This document shows positions 34,362 to 45,362 of a stretch of DNA of 64,000 nt, one piece after another. The notes beneath the pieces were generated by a model. The model saw only the letters and a program-made list of their open reading frames with translations, made no database searches and had not been told where the DNA came from. Positions within the stretch are counted from its first letter, which is position 1, and each line of letters begins with the position of its first letter. The stretch comes from Cystobasidiopsis lactophilus (taxonomy: Eukaryota > Basidiomycota > Agaricostilbomycetes > Agaricostilbales > Chionosphaeraceae), in NCBI GenBank assembly GCA_001599975.1, contig BCIO01000003.1, positions 1,054,001 to 1,118,000 on the forward strand, given 5' to 3'. A program made the position numbers and the translations under genes.

Positions 34362-36572
34362 TTAGGTCGGCTTGAGATGGCCGAATGCTGGTGTTTTGCC
34401 CTCAAGGATGGGTCGCCTGATGTGGTTGGCACCGTGGTCAACATAGAAAGTGCCGAAGGTGGTGGCGTTGGTGTTGCGGGTGTCTTGGTCGTAGAAGCCA
34501 ATGTAGTCGCTGGGTGAAACGAATAAGTTGGCGCCACGCGCTGAAGGGAGAAGAACCTACGCCTTGACCTCAGAAGGAGTGATAGTGAGCTGGACGTAGC
34601 CTCTCAATTGGCCTTCGGCGTAGAGCAGCGAAGGGCTATCGATGGTCAAGTTTTTAGCAATGCCGACGTAGGCTGTTCCGGTAAGTCAGACCGTGATGCT
34701 TGCGCCTTCATAAATCAAGCGCGTACTGGCATCGGGCAGAGGGTGGCCATAAGAGCTGGGCGACGAAACCGCGCTGCCAGCGAACTCAACTCCAAGGCCA
34801 CCCTTGCCGGTGGCAGAGTCGTAGCCGATACCAGTCTCGTGGGCATTGTCGAAAACCCAGCTAGCATGAGAGTCACCACTGCAGATGATCACATCCTCTG
34901 TCGGCTCCTCGGTAAGCGCTGCCCAAAGCCTGCAGAATAGTTCAGAGGGACTGACCAATCTTGTTGTCCTCGATGTAGGAAAGGATGGCCTCTCGCTCGG
35001 CCCTGTAGCCTTCCCAGTTGTCGAAGTCAAAGTCGGTCGATCCGCCGGTGGCCAAAGTGTAGCTGCGAGGAAGGCATCTCAGAATTTGAGCATGCTACTT
35101 TAGCGAGAACAGCTCACTTCACTCGGTTGAAGACAACCTGCTGCATAACAATGCGCCACGCGGCGCCGCGTGCTTGGCTCTGGGACAGCTGCTGGAAGAA
35201 CCAGCTCTCTTGCTTGGCACCGGTCATGCTGCGGTCGGCAGATTCGGCAGCCTCCCGGATGGTCTCGGTGTTATAGTACAGGTCAGTGATACTGCGGTCG
35301 TACTGGCGAGTGTCGAGGAAGGTCATGTCGAAAAGTTTGCCAACCTTGAAGTTGCGCCAGATGCGAAGCTTGTCATCGGTGTCAACCTGGCGGATGGGCA
35401 TCCACTCGTAGTAGGCGCGAACGGCATTTGCTTTGCGCTGATCAAACTGGAAGTCGCCAACCTGGCCTTGAATGGTGTTGTTGCTGTCCGCTGAGCCTGC
35501 CTTGTAAGTGTTGCTATCGGCCCAAACCCGTCAGCACCCAAGCATCAAGAACGTTATCTCGCTCACTCTGCAACTTCATGGTCATCCCAGACGACCGCCC
35601 AGGCGACCTTTTGGTGAAGCTTTTGAAGGTCGGGGTCCGAGCGGTCTTAAGGCTCAAAACTCAGCAAGGGAGTGCGAGCAAAACGGCAGGACGAACGCAC
35701 AGGTGGCATAACGGTCTCTGTAGTCCTGCAAGCTGGAGCACTCCCGGAGGGGCTGGGGAATGCGGTTCAAGGCGGTGCCATCGCCGTAGGCTCCGTTGGC
35801 GTACTCTGTTTATTATCCACGGAATTGAGCGCGACGCCAAGGGAATTTTCAAGAGGAGATAATCCACCATAGATGTAATCCCCAAGATGTACTACGAGAG
35901 ACAGATCATCCGAGTTGTTGGCGGCGTTTCCATAAGCATTGAAAAAGCCGAAGGGATAATTGGAGCAAGAGAAGAAAGCAAGCTTGAGCGAGTCGGTCAT
36001 GTCATCGGCCTCAGGGAGGGTCTTGAAAGAGCCGACTGCCGAAGCGCCCAGGTCGGCGCCGGCGCAGCTTTGGAACTTGTAGTAGTACTTGGTCTTTGGC
36101 TTCAAGCCCTTGGCTTCGGTCTTGACGGCAAATCGGACGTCTTCCGTAGTTTTGACAGTTCTGCCAGGAGTGGTCAGTACCGCTGCCTTGTCGGAAGAAC
36201 TACGGCTCACCCTGTGGTCACCACGCTGGTCTTGGAGAAGTCGGTCTCGGATGTCGACACCAGCCATTCAACGCAAATGGGAGGCCACGCGTTGCCACCA
36301 TACAAGCCTTCGAGGTCGATCTTCTCGGGCATTGTCCAGAGAATCACCGAGTCGCTATAAGGGTCGCCAGCCGCCACACCATAAGGGAAGGAGAGGTTGC
36401 CGGTGTAGGTATCCGAAGAGCGCTTTCCCAGCTTGACATGCGAGTCAACAATGGACCTAGTGTCGATAGAAAGGTCGACAGTGGTTGAAGGAGAGCGGTA
36501 GGCAAGGTTCGACGAGAAGGGGGAGGCATTGGCAGCGGCCACAAGGGCAACTGCAAGAACAGTCGACAGCAT
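34362..36572 (-). CDS. secreted PhoD-type alkaline phosphatase/phosphodiesterase
   Basis: Start MLSTVLAVALVAAANASP at 36572 is a clear signal peptide. The N-terminal PhoD domain reads FPYGVAAGDPYSDSVILWT, then KTKYYYKFQSCAG. The metallophosphatase part includes LKLAFFSCSNYPFGFFNAYG, LSLVVHLGDYIYG (metal-binding GDYIYG), DTRQYDRSITDLYYN, SQARGAAWRIVMQQVVFNRVK and VIICSGDSHASWVF (GDSHASW, metal ligands). A C-terminal beta domain ends at 34362 after DYIGFYDQDTRNTNATTFGTFYVDHG. The fold uses Ca2+ with Fe3+ to cleave phosphate esters or diesters outside the cell, so phosphate or phospholipid scavenging is likely. Several introns of about 50-60 nt interrupt it. All main motif segments are present. 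Confidence 0.88.
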
Positions 36573-37131
36573 TGTCCTTTATCCCGTTTGTACTATCGAA
36601 GAGAACTTTTGAGAGAGGCAGGCTTGCAAAGGAAGCCATTTTATTGGACAGCACGTTCTGACTCTTGGGCATTTCGAAACCGAGAGAGGAGAGGCCATGG
36701 CATCACCGATCGTGACAAATCTGGGGCAAAAACTCGATCTCTGTACGATATGATAGAGGCCAGGGCACTGTTTGCCAATGAACGTGTGCTATATTCGCCA
36801 GAGCGCGCGCTCCGACGAAGTGGGCCAGCTTGCTTATGCGCTATGGAGGACCGAGGCTCCACATTTACTCCGCGGTCAGGGAGTCGTCTCAAAAAGATGA
36901 ACGTTTTGGGCGACGGGCAGAAGTCGCCCGCCAGGACTCCGCCAGGAAAATTGAGGGGTGGTCAAGGTGGCAAAATTCACTTCGCAGAGGGTTTGATTTG
37001 TTGCCGACTTTTGGGCAGGGAAAATGCCCAATGGAGATTTGGAGATGCATGAGCTATGTAATGAATGCTTGCATGCAATTAGGAGCCTGAGACATGGACA
37101 AGAGGAGTAGCCCGTTCCAACATCGACAAGT
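36573..37131. other. intergenic region
   Basis: 559 nt upstream of the PhoD gene and downstream of the next minus-strand gene. No domain, repeat or RNA gene recognised. Confidence 0.4.
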
Positions 37132-38807
37132 TCATGAGAAAGTCAAACCCGCAGCAGCCCCAGCACCAGTCGACGAAGACAGGCTGTTCCGCGCAGTTCC
37201 AAAGCGAAACTTGGGAAAGCGAAGCTTGGAGACGTCCGAGCCGTTTTGAGACGACTTTGAATTCTTGCGGGAGAGGCTGTCATTGCCAGAGTACCGGGAC
37301 GACTCGCTCTTGCGACGAAGACGATTTGGTTTGTGTTTGATAGGAGTAATGGCAGCGAGCGGCGGTTCAGCCAAAGCTTCCGGCGCGCCATCGGACGACA
37401 CTGAAGCTTGGTCCGCGTCCGGTGGAGGAGCTGAGTAGGGTAGCTTGACGCCTGATCGAAGGCTCTCGGGGTAAGGAATCCTCGAAATGTTCCGAAGATA
37501 AGGGTGTGTAGAGGGCAGGCTGGGAGTTTGGGGCAGGTTGGGCGAACTTGGGTTGGAAGGCGAGACGGAGTGCGACAGCGAGACAGATGATGCGGATGAG
37601 GGTACGGTGATGTCGTCAAAGGCACCTCTTGGAATGAGGAGCGGCGCGCTGAGGTCTGGCGAGGACGCTGCCCGGCGGTCCGACGAGGCCGTGCTTTGGC
37701 GGTGGTCATCTGGAGACGGGGGGATTGAGGCGACCAAAGGAACGCTGGTGGTGCTGGGAATGAATGTAGAGGGTACCGAAGACGAAAGATGTCCCATTAC
37801 TGGGGTCGAAGGAGCCGAAAGAAACAAGGACTTGTCATCTTCCACCTGAGAAGCCGAAGCCGGCCGAGGTAAGGTCTCTCGCCAAGCGAGAGTGGCGGTG
37901 ATGTTTGACGTTCGTCGATCCAAAGTGGGTGTCAGGGGAGAAGGCGAAGCAGGGGAGCGGAGAGGTTGCAGTGAGCTGGTGGCAATGAGCGACTGGGGCC
38001 TTCCTTTGCGATTGACAGATGGATCCGCTAGCGAATCGCTGGATTTGAGAGATTCAGCCCGCTGCAAGACCGACAGGCGGGGCTTTTCTTGCGAGACTCT
38101 GCGTGGCCACTGCGGGTTTGAGGAGATTCGATCAACACAAAACCAATGACAGGCGTACTTTTGTGCTCTTTGAACGACCAGCCTCTCCCACTGCAGCGCC
38201 ATGTTGCAAGCCTCCTGATATGTCGCACAGGGAGCCATCATCTTGACCGCCACCGGAAAGTCCTTGAAGCAGCGTCGCAAATGCCCGACTTGCCCGGCGT
38301 CGTCGTAGATGCGGCACTGAGCGAACAGCGCTTCCAGGTCGGCCAGCAAGTCGCACACCATCTCGCCCCGCGTCGTCCCGCCGTCCCGGAACGAGCGCAT
38401 CTCCAGCTTGTTGAGCCCGGCCTGGATCTGGATGCCGCTAAATAGCGACGAGCTGTACCTGTGCAAAGCAAGAGACGCCTTCTAGTCCGTGACATTTGAC
38501 GAGAAGGGGAATGCTTCGCACCGTTGTCTGTAGGTGGTCAAGATGAGGTCAAAGCTGGCGGACGGGTTGACAGCCAAGAGGCGGCGCAGCATGCCCGAAG
38601 CGATTGTATTTGGCTTGACGGCGAGCTGCAGTACATCTATCGACACGAATCAGCAGCCGTCAAAGAGCGGACCAAGCCAATCTCCTGACCGAGCTCTTTG
38701 CCCGCCGTTTCTGGGTGCAGTCTGAGCCACACCCGCAGCTGGCTTTCAAAGTCGGCCCAAGACTCGGTCAACGGCGCGCCTCCAAACGTGGGCAGGCACA
38801 TCAGCAT
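37132..38807 (-). CDS. Ser/Pro-rich protein with N-terminal helical domain, function unknown
   Basis: Start MLMCLPTFGGAPLTESWADFESQLRVWLRLHPETAGKEL at 38807. Exon 2 encodes DVLQLAVKPNTIASGMLRRLLAVNPSASFDLILTTYRQ, then the large exon YSSSLFSGIQIQAGLNKLEMRSF..GEMVCDLLADLEALFAQCRIYDD..LRRCFKDFPVAVKMM..TYQEACNMALQWERL (residues about 80-180). The rest, some 300 residues, is Ser/Pro-rich and disordered, ending in a basic KHKPNRLRRKS and KLRFPKFRFGTARN tail. The helical part has the spacing of a Gag-like/UBN2 domain (short helices around L..L...F), so descent from a retroelement capsid gene is possible but weakly supported. No zinc knuckle is seen. It is an intact, intron-bearing host gene. Confidence 0.55.
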
Positions 38808-39268
38808 CTTTGGCGACCTGGTTGTACAGGAGCAAAGAGTTTTCGTCAGGAGGGGAGCAAAAAAACGGGAGTGCTTCTGAATGCTTCTCGAGCGCGCGGC
38901 ATGGGCCAAATTGGCCAGGCAGCGCGCTTGGACCAAGATGTCATAGCCCGACAAACTCTATAGAATCGTCGGAGGACGTGACAAACGAGGCAGCACACCG
39001 CAAACTGAGAACTCAACAGCGGGAGCTCCGGCACCGAGACGACGAGCCAGATTTAGGGCAGCGGCGAAGCGCAGTCAGCATGAGGGTAGATCGTGATAAG
39101 GGACAAGAGATCTTGTATGGCAATTACGAGAGAGATGGTCGAGGAGGACCAAGAGAGCGCGTTCAACAATTCCAATCCCAAATCGATGATGGAGCGAGAA
39201 AAGATTACAAGTTGTGTGCGTGAGAGAGTAGGCAGCATTATAACTTCCGAGAAAACAGCACTTGTGCG
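38808..39268. other. intergenic region
   Basis: 461 nt between two minus-strand genes. Part of the leader of the upstream gene may contain another short exon; no recognisable coding motif. Confidence 0.35.
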
Positions 39269-40429
39269 TCAAAAGTCGTTCTCGTCGAGCACTTCTCTAG
39301 CCTGGTTGATGGTGACGATCTTGCCTTTGCCGGTCCACGACGGCTCGTCCCCGTCGACGTGGTGGTTGGTGGTCACTTGCCAGAGCTCGTACCCTGGCAT
39401 GTATCTCGCCACGACTTGGGCAGCAAGGTTCAGTTTGAAAAGGGGAGAGAGGCAAGGGGGAGAGAGCTCACAAGCAAAGACCTGCTCGTCCGTCATGCCT
39501 TTCCCCCCGTTCTTCGCTTTCATCGTGTGCTCTTGCTGTTGGGCCATCAAGCCTTCACATCTCTTCTGAGATGACAAGGGGGAGAAGAGAGACCAACCTG
39601 CAAGCGCCAGCCAAAAGTAAAAGCCATGTCCTGGGGCAAGATTTGCAAGAACGAGTCCAAGAACGGCCACAGCTTTTCGCAGTAGCCCTGCAAGAAGTGG
39701 TTGACCGTCTTCAAGCAGTCCAAGTCGTAATGCTTGAAGATGGGTTGGGTGAGGTCCAACTTCGAGTTGGTCCCTTGAGGTAAGAAGCCGAGCTTGGAAG
39801 TTGGGTTGGGTAAGGTCGAAGTGGCATAAGCGTGCTCGAGCTGGGTTTCGGTCAAAGGGTGGAAGCCGACCATCCAGCCTTCGAGGACGACAATGTCCAA
39901 GGGCCCCTCCACGGCCACTGTCTCTCGGGAACGGTCCCCCAAGCCGGCGTGCCGCGACTTGTCGAACACTGGCAGCTCCACCACCTTCTTCCCTTGGCCT
40001 CCCTCGTTGATCTGGGCCAGCGCTTGGAGAGTCTTGAACCCGAGCGGGAGGTCGTGCGTGCCCGGCAGGCCCCTCCCGTCTAAAAGGGGAGAATTGGCAT
40101 TCTTGATCTTGAGCTCGCGCAGGGTCGCGAAAGGGAAGTAGAGGTCGTCTAAGGAGACGAATTGGATCCTTAGGTTGTGAGGGGCCGCACCCAGGCGGGA
40201 CTTGATGTTGTTGGCTAGGTACGTCTTGCCTGCGAGCGCAGCGTCACAGCTTTAAGCACGAGAGTTGGGTGCTGCGTAAGGGAGAGCTGCGCTCACCGCT
40301 GCCTTGTGGACCTTGCAAGCCGACGAACAGAGGCTTATTGGGAGACCGGTGGTTCGCCAGTTGGGCAAGCAGGAAGTCGCCCACGACCGAGTCGAGAGTC
40401 TTCAATTTGGTGCCATTGGTCGCCGCCAT
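39269..40429 (-). CDS. P-loop kinase, D-glycerate 3-kinase / Tda10-like
   Basis: Start MAATNGTKLKTLDSVVGDFLLAQL at 40429. The Walker A segment is PLFVGLQGPQGSGKTYLANN, read across an intron after GPQGS. Next comes LRIQFVSLDDLYFPF (Asp of the kinase site), GRGLPGTHDLPLGFKTLQAL (substrate-binding GxPGTHD, highly typical), VVELPVFDKSRHAGLGDR and LDIVVLEGWMVGF (Walker B region). The C-terminus has AYATSTLPNPTSKLGF and the last exons KGMTDEQVFAF..VARYMPGYELWQ. The family includes plant glycerate kinase GLYK and yeast Tda10; it phosphorylates glycerate or a similar small acid. All kinase motifs are present, so an active enzyme is expected. Confidence 0.85.
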
Positions 40430-40689
40430 GATTGCTTTGACGATAGAAAGGAGAGTTTTATTAAGAGGAGAAACACGACCACAGCTTATTCAAGGGCTAA
40501 ACATTTGGGAAAAAGGGCAAAAGGACGGGATCTCGTTAGCGTCCTGGGTCAAGTGGTGAGGGGAAGGCAAGAGCGTGGCCAAGGTCACCTGCTCTCGTCT
40601 AACTCGCCGCGGCGACTTTCTCTCTCGCTTCGTGGATTCTCAAAGACAGCATACAATTAATACAAGCCCCCGCCCCCAAGGGCCAACCT

Positions 40690-41584
40690 TCAGCGAAACC
40701 CTCCTGCCTGTCCCCCGCCCAGCAAACTTGACGGGTTCACACCTTGGGCCATCCCCCTCTGCGCCTGCGCCTGAGCCTGAGCGGCCATAGCCATCTGCAA
40801 CTGCCTCTGCTGCAAGTAATACTGCTGTTGCTGCTGCGGGGTCAAAGTGGCGAATTGGGCTTGGGTGATTTGTGGCATCATCCCCTGAGGCTGGGAGGGG
40901 ATCGAGGTGGGAGGTAAAGCGAGGTGCTGGAAGTTGGCAGGCGAAACCATTTGCTGCTGCTGCTGCTGCTGTTGTTGTTGCTGTTGAAATGGCATTTGAG
41001 GTTGTGGCTGGGGAGGAGGGGGTTGAGGGGCAGCAGGGAAGGTTTGGCCATTGGTGATCTGCGTGTTCGCATCCGCTCGATTTCGACTTGGAATTGGAGT
41101 GGAGAACATACAGGATAAGCTGCTTGGGCCGGAGGTGCAGGAGTGGGATTCTGAGCGGGTTCTTCGACAGCGACGGGTGAGGCTGGCCGGGATCTGTGAG
41201 GCTCCAAAACCGAAGTAAGCCAAGAGTTGGCTAAGGGACAGAGCTGGGCCTCACGGCGGAGCCGGTTCAATGCCTGCATAGTACTCTGCCGAGCCCTTGT
41301 CGACTTGGTACATGGCGGTAGAGTGGTCCCATTGTGGCCCTCGCGTGCGTCTGTCCAACCGTTTCTCAACGCAGTCCGCGCGGACTAAGGCACAGAGACT
41401 ACGAACCTTGCCCAGAGCAATAGGGAGTTCCACGAAGCGCACGATTGGGCGGCCTGTCGTCACAAAACCATTCAAAAACGAGGCACAACAACAGCAGGAG
41501 GGCAGGGAAGCGAACAGAAGTCGAAGCGAACGCGCCGTCCAGAGGAGCGTCAACGACTTTGACGCTGCCTTTCACTTGCACCAT
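40690..41584 (-). CDS. Gln/Pro-rich protein with polyglutamine tract, function unknown
   Basis: Five exons join in phase. MVQVKGSVKVVDAPLDGAF starts at 41584, then a small exon AAQSCASWNSLLLWA, then RTRGPQWDHSTAMYQVDKGSAEYYAGIEPAPP, then SRPASPVAVEEPAQNPTPAPPAQAAYP, then ITNGQTFPAAPQ leading to a pure glutamine run. The tail is rich in Gln, Met and Ala (FATLTPQQQQQYYLQQRQLQMAMAAQ) and ends GGGQAGGFR at 40690. Such tails occur in transcription co-activators and Mediator or SAGA subunits, but I do not recognise the N-terminal domain. The gene faces the E2 gene across only 120 nt. Confidence 0.55.
40951..40986. repeat. CAG/CAA (CTG/TTG) trinucleotide repeat encoding polyglutamine
   Basis: About 12 consecutive glutamine codons on the minus strand, mostly CAG with some CAA interruptions, inside the Gln-rich gene. 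Confidence 0.9.
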
Positions 41585-41704
41585 TGCCTGCCTCTCGAAG
41601 CGCTACGCGAACAAAGCAAAAGAGCAAAAAAGCCAGAAGTCGCTCGAGGTTGTCGCCGTCGCTGTCCAACCCTGCTCTTCTCCCTCCCGGACGACGACGA
41701 AGCG
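41585..41704. promoter_or_regulatory. short bidirectional promoter
   Basis: Only 120 nt separate the start codons of the minus-strand Gln-rich gene and the plus-strand E2 gene, so both must share promoter elements or have leaders overlapping the other gene. Confidence 0.5.
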
Positions 41705-42711
41705 ATGGCGTCAGCTCAAAAGCGGTTGTTCAAGGAGATCGCGGACGTCGAGAAGGACAAGTCGTCCGGCATCGACGTCAAGCCCATCTCAGAGGCCGAC
41801 CTCACTCATCTTGTCCGTGTCCCTTCCCCCGTCCGCCCGCGCTTGTGCTGAGGCTGTCAGGGGTATGTCGGACAGGTTGGGACGTTCAAAGGACCAGAAG
41901 GCACGCCGTATGAGGGTGGCACGTACGAGGTCGACATCCAGGTCCCTAAAGGCTGTAAGCGGCGCCTATGAACTTGAGCAGTTGTCATCCGGGTGCTCAG
42001 TCGAAGGCGGCGATGACAGACCCGTTTCAACCGCTCAAGATGAAGGTCCGTTTGCTCTCTACTTAAGCTGGATGATGTACAAGCTTGAAATGACGGCCAT
42101 TGGACAGTTCTTGACCAAAATCTACCATCCCAACATGTAAGTCGCCTTGTCTTCCACTATCAATCCTTCCAGGCATTGATATGGTCGGCATGGCTCTACA
42201 GCTCCTCAGCTTCTGGCGCGATCTGCCTGGACATCCTCAAAGACGCCTGGTCGCCCGTCCTAACCTTGAAGACAGCCATGGTCTCGCTCCAATCGCTCCT
42301 GTGCTCGCCAGAACCTTCAGATCCACAAGACGCAGAGGTCGCCAAGGTCTACTTGTCCGACCGCACCGCGTTCGAGGCGACGGCGAGGTATTGGACCCGG
42401 GTGTATGCGGCCGACTCCAAAGGCGTGGTGGCCAAGCCCGGCGAGGGCTCAGGGGAGGGGACAAAAGGCAAGGAGGTGGTGGTGGATGAGGTCCAGCTGG
42501 CGGGTTTATCACAGGCACATGTGGATCAGTGCGTTCGCTGCTCCTCCCAAATCAGCAGGGTCGCTGATTCCCTAATCATGTGCTGCACAGGTTCACGGGC
42601 ATGGGCTTCGAGAAGCGCCAAGTCATCGACGTCCTCTCCAGGCTCAACTACCGCGGGGCAAACGTGGCCAACGTCAACGACGACCAGATCGTCGGCGCTC
42701 TGCTCGGGTGA
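41705..42711 (+). CDS. ubc1: ubiquitin-conjugating enzyme E2 with C-terminal UBA (Ubc1/UBE2K type)
   Basis: Start [18 protein letters not shown] at 41705. Exons give [45 protein letters not shown] (HPN motif) and [29 protein letters not shown] with the active-site Cys of GAICLDIL. After the core domain, [22 protein letters not shown] is followed by a linker of about 40 residues, Gly/Lys/Val-rich, and then a UBA domain: [25 protein letters not shown]. The layout matches yeast Ubc1 and mammalian UBE2K, which extend Lys48-linked chains. Introns lie after LTHL, after VPKG, within the Q-P-L-K region, after HPNM and before the UBA. Stop at 42709-42711. Confidence 0.92.
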
Positions 42712-43643
42712 TGCTTTGCACGCCACCATGGACCTTTTTCACGACAACGATCCCCGAGAACAAAATTGTACCAACCCCTTTTTCTCAAACTCATTCACAT
42801 CATCTGGCTTTCTCTCGATTACTCGATACCCTCCCAACAACTCATCTTTTTCTCCGAAATGCTGGCCACCCGAACCCACCTTATCTATCGCGGCTCGCTC
42901 CCAGCATCCCGCTCTCTCCCCGCATCTGGCCCTTCCAAATCAACGTCCAGCATGTCTTACTGGAGGCTTGAAGAGCAGAGGACGGGAAGGACAGGCGGGA
43001 TGTCTGCGTTTGGGCTTTCCCAAAAACAGGTTTCTCTCCTGCTTCGTTTTGTACGAACTCCCCAAAGGTTGCATTCCAGTAGCTCCACATTCATCGACAT
43101 GAAGAGTCTATCCAGGCAAGAAGGCGAGGAACCGCAAGTTTGCCACCGCTACCAGAGTGCCCGTGGAGCAGGAAAGTCGAGGGTTGAGCTGCCGCCGTCT
43201 GCTTTGCTTTATGATAGCTCTCTGCCAGTGGCAGTCATTGTTTGAAGTAGCCTGATTGCCAGACTTCTCGCAGATCAGTGCGCTTGCAGAAAGAAAGTGG
43301 CTCGCCTCAGGATTCGTGAAGTCTCGGAGAAGCGTGGATCTGGACGCTCTGGAGATACCGCTCTGTCTGCCCTTGGCCAGAAGTGCCAGTTTTAGAGAAT
43401 TGTGATGGTCGAAGCTTGCAGCGGAGCAAAAACCTCTCCGTCTGGTTCTGCGCACCAAGCGGCCGCCCCGCTGTTGGATTTTGAAGACGGCAGTCAGACT
43501 TTGCTGGGCTCGAGCTGAGGGGTGCTTGGACTGGCCTGGAATGCCTCTCCTCGGCCTCATCAGACTTTTGGTTGTGTCTGGGCGGAGAATCGCTTGGCTT
43601 GGACTGTGGGCGAAGCGTTGGACTCGGGCGCTGGTGGCTCGCG
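42712..43643. other. intergenic region without confident gene
   Basis: 932 nt. Open frames up to 180 codons are found on the minus strand (43108-43650) and 159 on the plus strand (42766-43245), but their composition looks random and no domain is recognised. It may contain the 5' exons of the following gene. Confidence 0.3.
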
Positions 43644-45362
43644 ATGGCAACCATTCTGCAGCTTGGACGCCTCTTGGATTCTTTGCAAGTGCGTTTCTGG
43701 AATGATTGCCATTGTTCGCTTGGTTCCTACGACTGGGTTTCAGAAGCTTGTCCTGACCGGCGAACGGCTTCGGACTACGAACTGCCTAAAGGTCAGAAAC
43801 AAGAGCGGCAAACTCTAGAAGGCCTTCTGGTTGTTAGGCCTCTGAGACTGCAGAGGGATGGAAACCGTTCAGTGACTGTAATACCTCTCAGCTGTCTTAC
43901 TGTCTCAGGGACTCGACTTTTGGAAGCTCAGTTGCTTGTCCCTCTTTTGCTCCCAGTTTTCCAACTTCCCCTTGAAACAGTGAGTCCTTGCATTTCTCGG
44001 AAATCCACGAGTCGAAGGCTCAAATGCTCGCTGAAAGTGTCGGGTATCAGCGCTCACGTCTCTAAGGTTTTGGAAAAGCGCAAGGTACACGCCCCTTCCA
44101 TCGCCGAGGCCGCAGGAACTGAAACAGGAAGAGCGCAACTCGAGGAAGGGTTCCGTACCTATGTCGCTCAAAATCCTGTAAGACGTCGCCCCAGATCTAT
44201 AGGCCCAGGCTAACACAGTGTTAAGCTGGTCCAAATGCATACAAGCGCCGCGATTCTGACAAGTCAAGATGCAGACATTTCTTGGACCGAGATCAAGATG
44301 ATGGAGCGCCGGGGAGTCCCTGCCAACGACCGACTCTGCATACCGACACAAGAAGCCGAATTGCTCCACAACCTGAAGCTCCTCAGCAGCAGGGTATGGG
44401 CCACCATATGCGAACTGTGCCGCTAAAATTGACTCTGACGGCACCCAAAGATGATTCCTCATGTCACCATCACACCTGGCAACGTTAAAGCGGCATACCA
44501 GGCCATTGGCTTTCTTGGCGTGGTAAGCATCGTCCTTTTGTTTTTCAATGTTTGCTACGTCTAATAGTCTAACTCTCTAATAGGTGGACTACGTCGCAAA
44601 TGCCGCGGCTCCAAAAGAAATCGGCTTCGACTTTGATACCTTGCGGCGATACCACCGTCTTTTGACTGGCCTCGATGACGAGCAGCTGTGGCAAATGATA
44701 GCCTCCCACCACATTTCTCAAGCCTTAGACGCTGCAAAGGCCGATGGCCCGGCCAAAGCCGCAGTCTTGAACAAAACCAGAACCATTGAAGGCTGGAGAG
44801 AACTGGAGCTGGCATTCAAGATGTACCTGACCGAGCACCCGGTACGTGTTCCTTTTCCCGTTCGAGTAATGTCACGTTGATCATGGAGGTTACAGCTTGG
44901 CACTCTTCACCGGGCGGCGGGACTACTGAGCCAGGACGCTACCGAGCTTCCCTGGGGAGACCCCAAAGCAGGCTTGCTCCGAGATCCCAAACATGAACAA
45001 GACTCTCAGCACGAAGAAGCTCTGCTCTCGAACATTGCTGTTCTGACCAAGAAGGTTGGTCAATATATCATTGTGCGGTCACATCCGTTGCCCAATGCTG
45101 ACGCAGATCCAGATGATTCCTTGCATTGAAGCCAACAAGAAGCATGGTCCAGAGGCCATTGCTTTCCTGGTTCTGGTCTGTGCTGACCTCAGTCCTTTTT
45201 CGCCGCCCAAACTGACGGAAATCGCCTCAGGTTGAATGCATTGCCACACGACCACACTTCAGAGCCATTGAAGGGTATGACGACAACGTCACCAAGGAGC
45301 TCCATTTCCTTTTGACCGGCCGTGCCGTCCCTCAGCTGCCTCTGAGTCCTCGTAGAACTTGA
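43644..45362 (+). CDS. protein of unknown function with internal duplication
   Basis: The 5' end is uncertain; 43644 (ATGGCAACCATTCTG) is one candidate. From 44020 the exons are clear. Unit 1 reads ISAHVSKVLEKRKVHAPSIAEAA, LEEGFRTYVAQNP, LVQMHTSAAILTSQDADISW, EAELLHNLKLLSSR and MIPHVTITPGNVKAAYQAIGFLGV. Unit 2 reads FDFDTLRRYHRLLTGLDDEQLW, HHISQALDAAKADGPAKAAV, WRELELAFKMYLTEHP, LGTLHRAAGLLSQDATELPW, EEALLSNIAVLTKK, IQMIPCIEANKKHGPEAIAFLVL and VECIATRPHFRAIEGYDD. Order and exon borders agree between units, so the gene arose by an internal duplication of about 130 codons. All-helical, no signal peptide, no known domain. Stop at 45360. Confidence 0.55.

Noticed and set aside
43108-43650. A 180-codon minus-strand open frame
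   Set aside because: Composition looks random, no motif, and it overlaps the probable 5' part of the internal-repeat gene.
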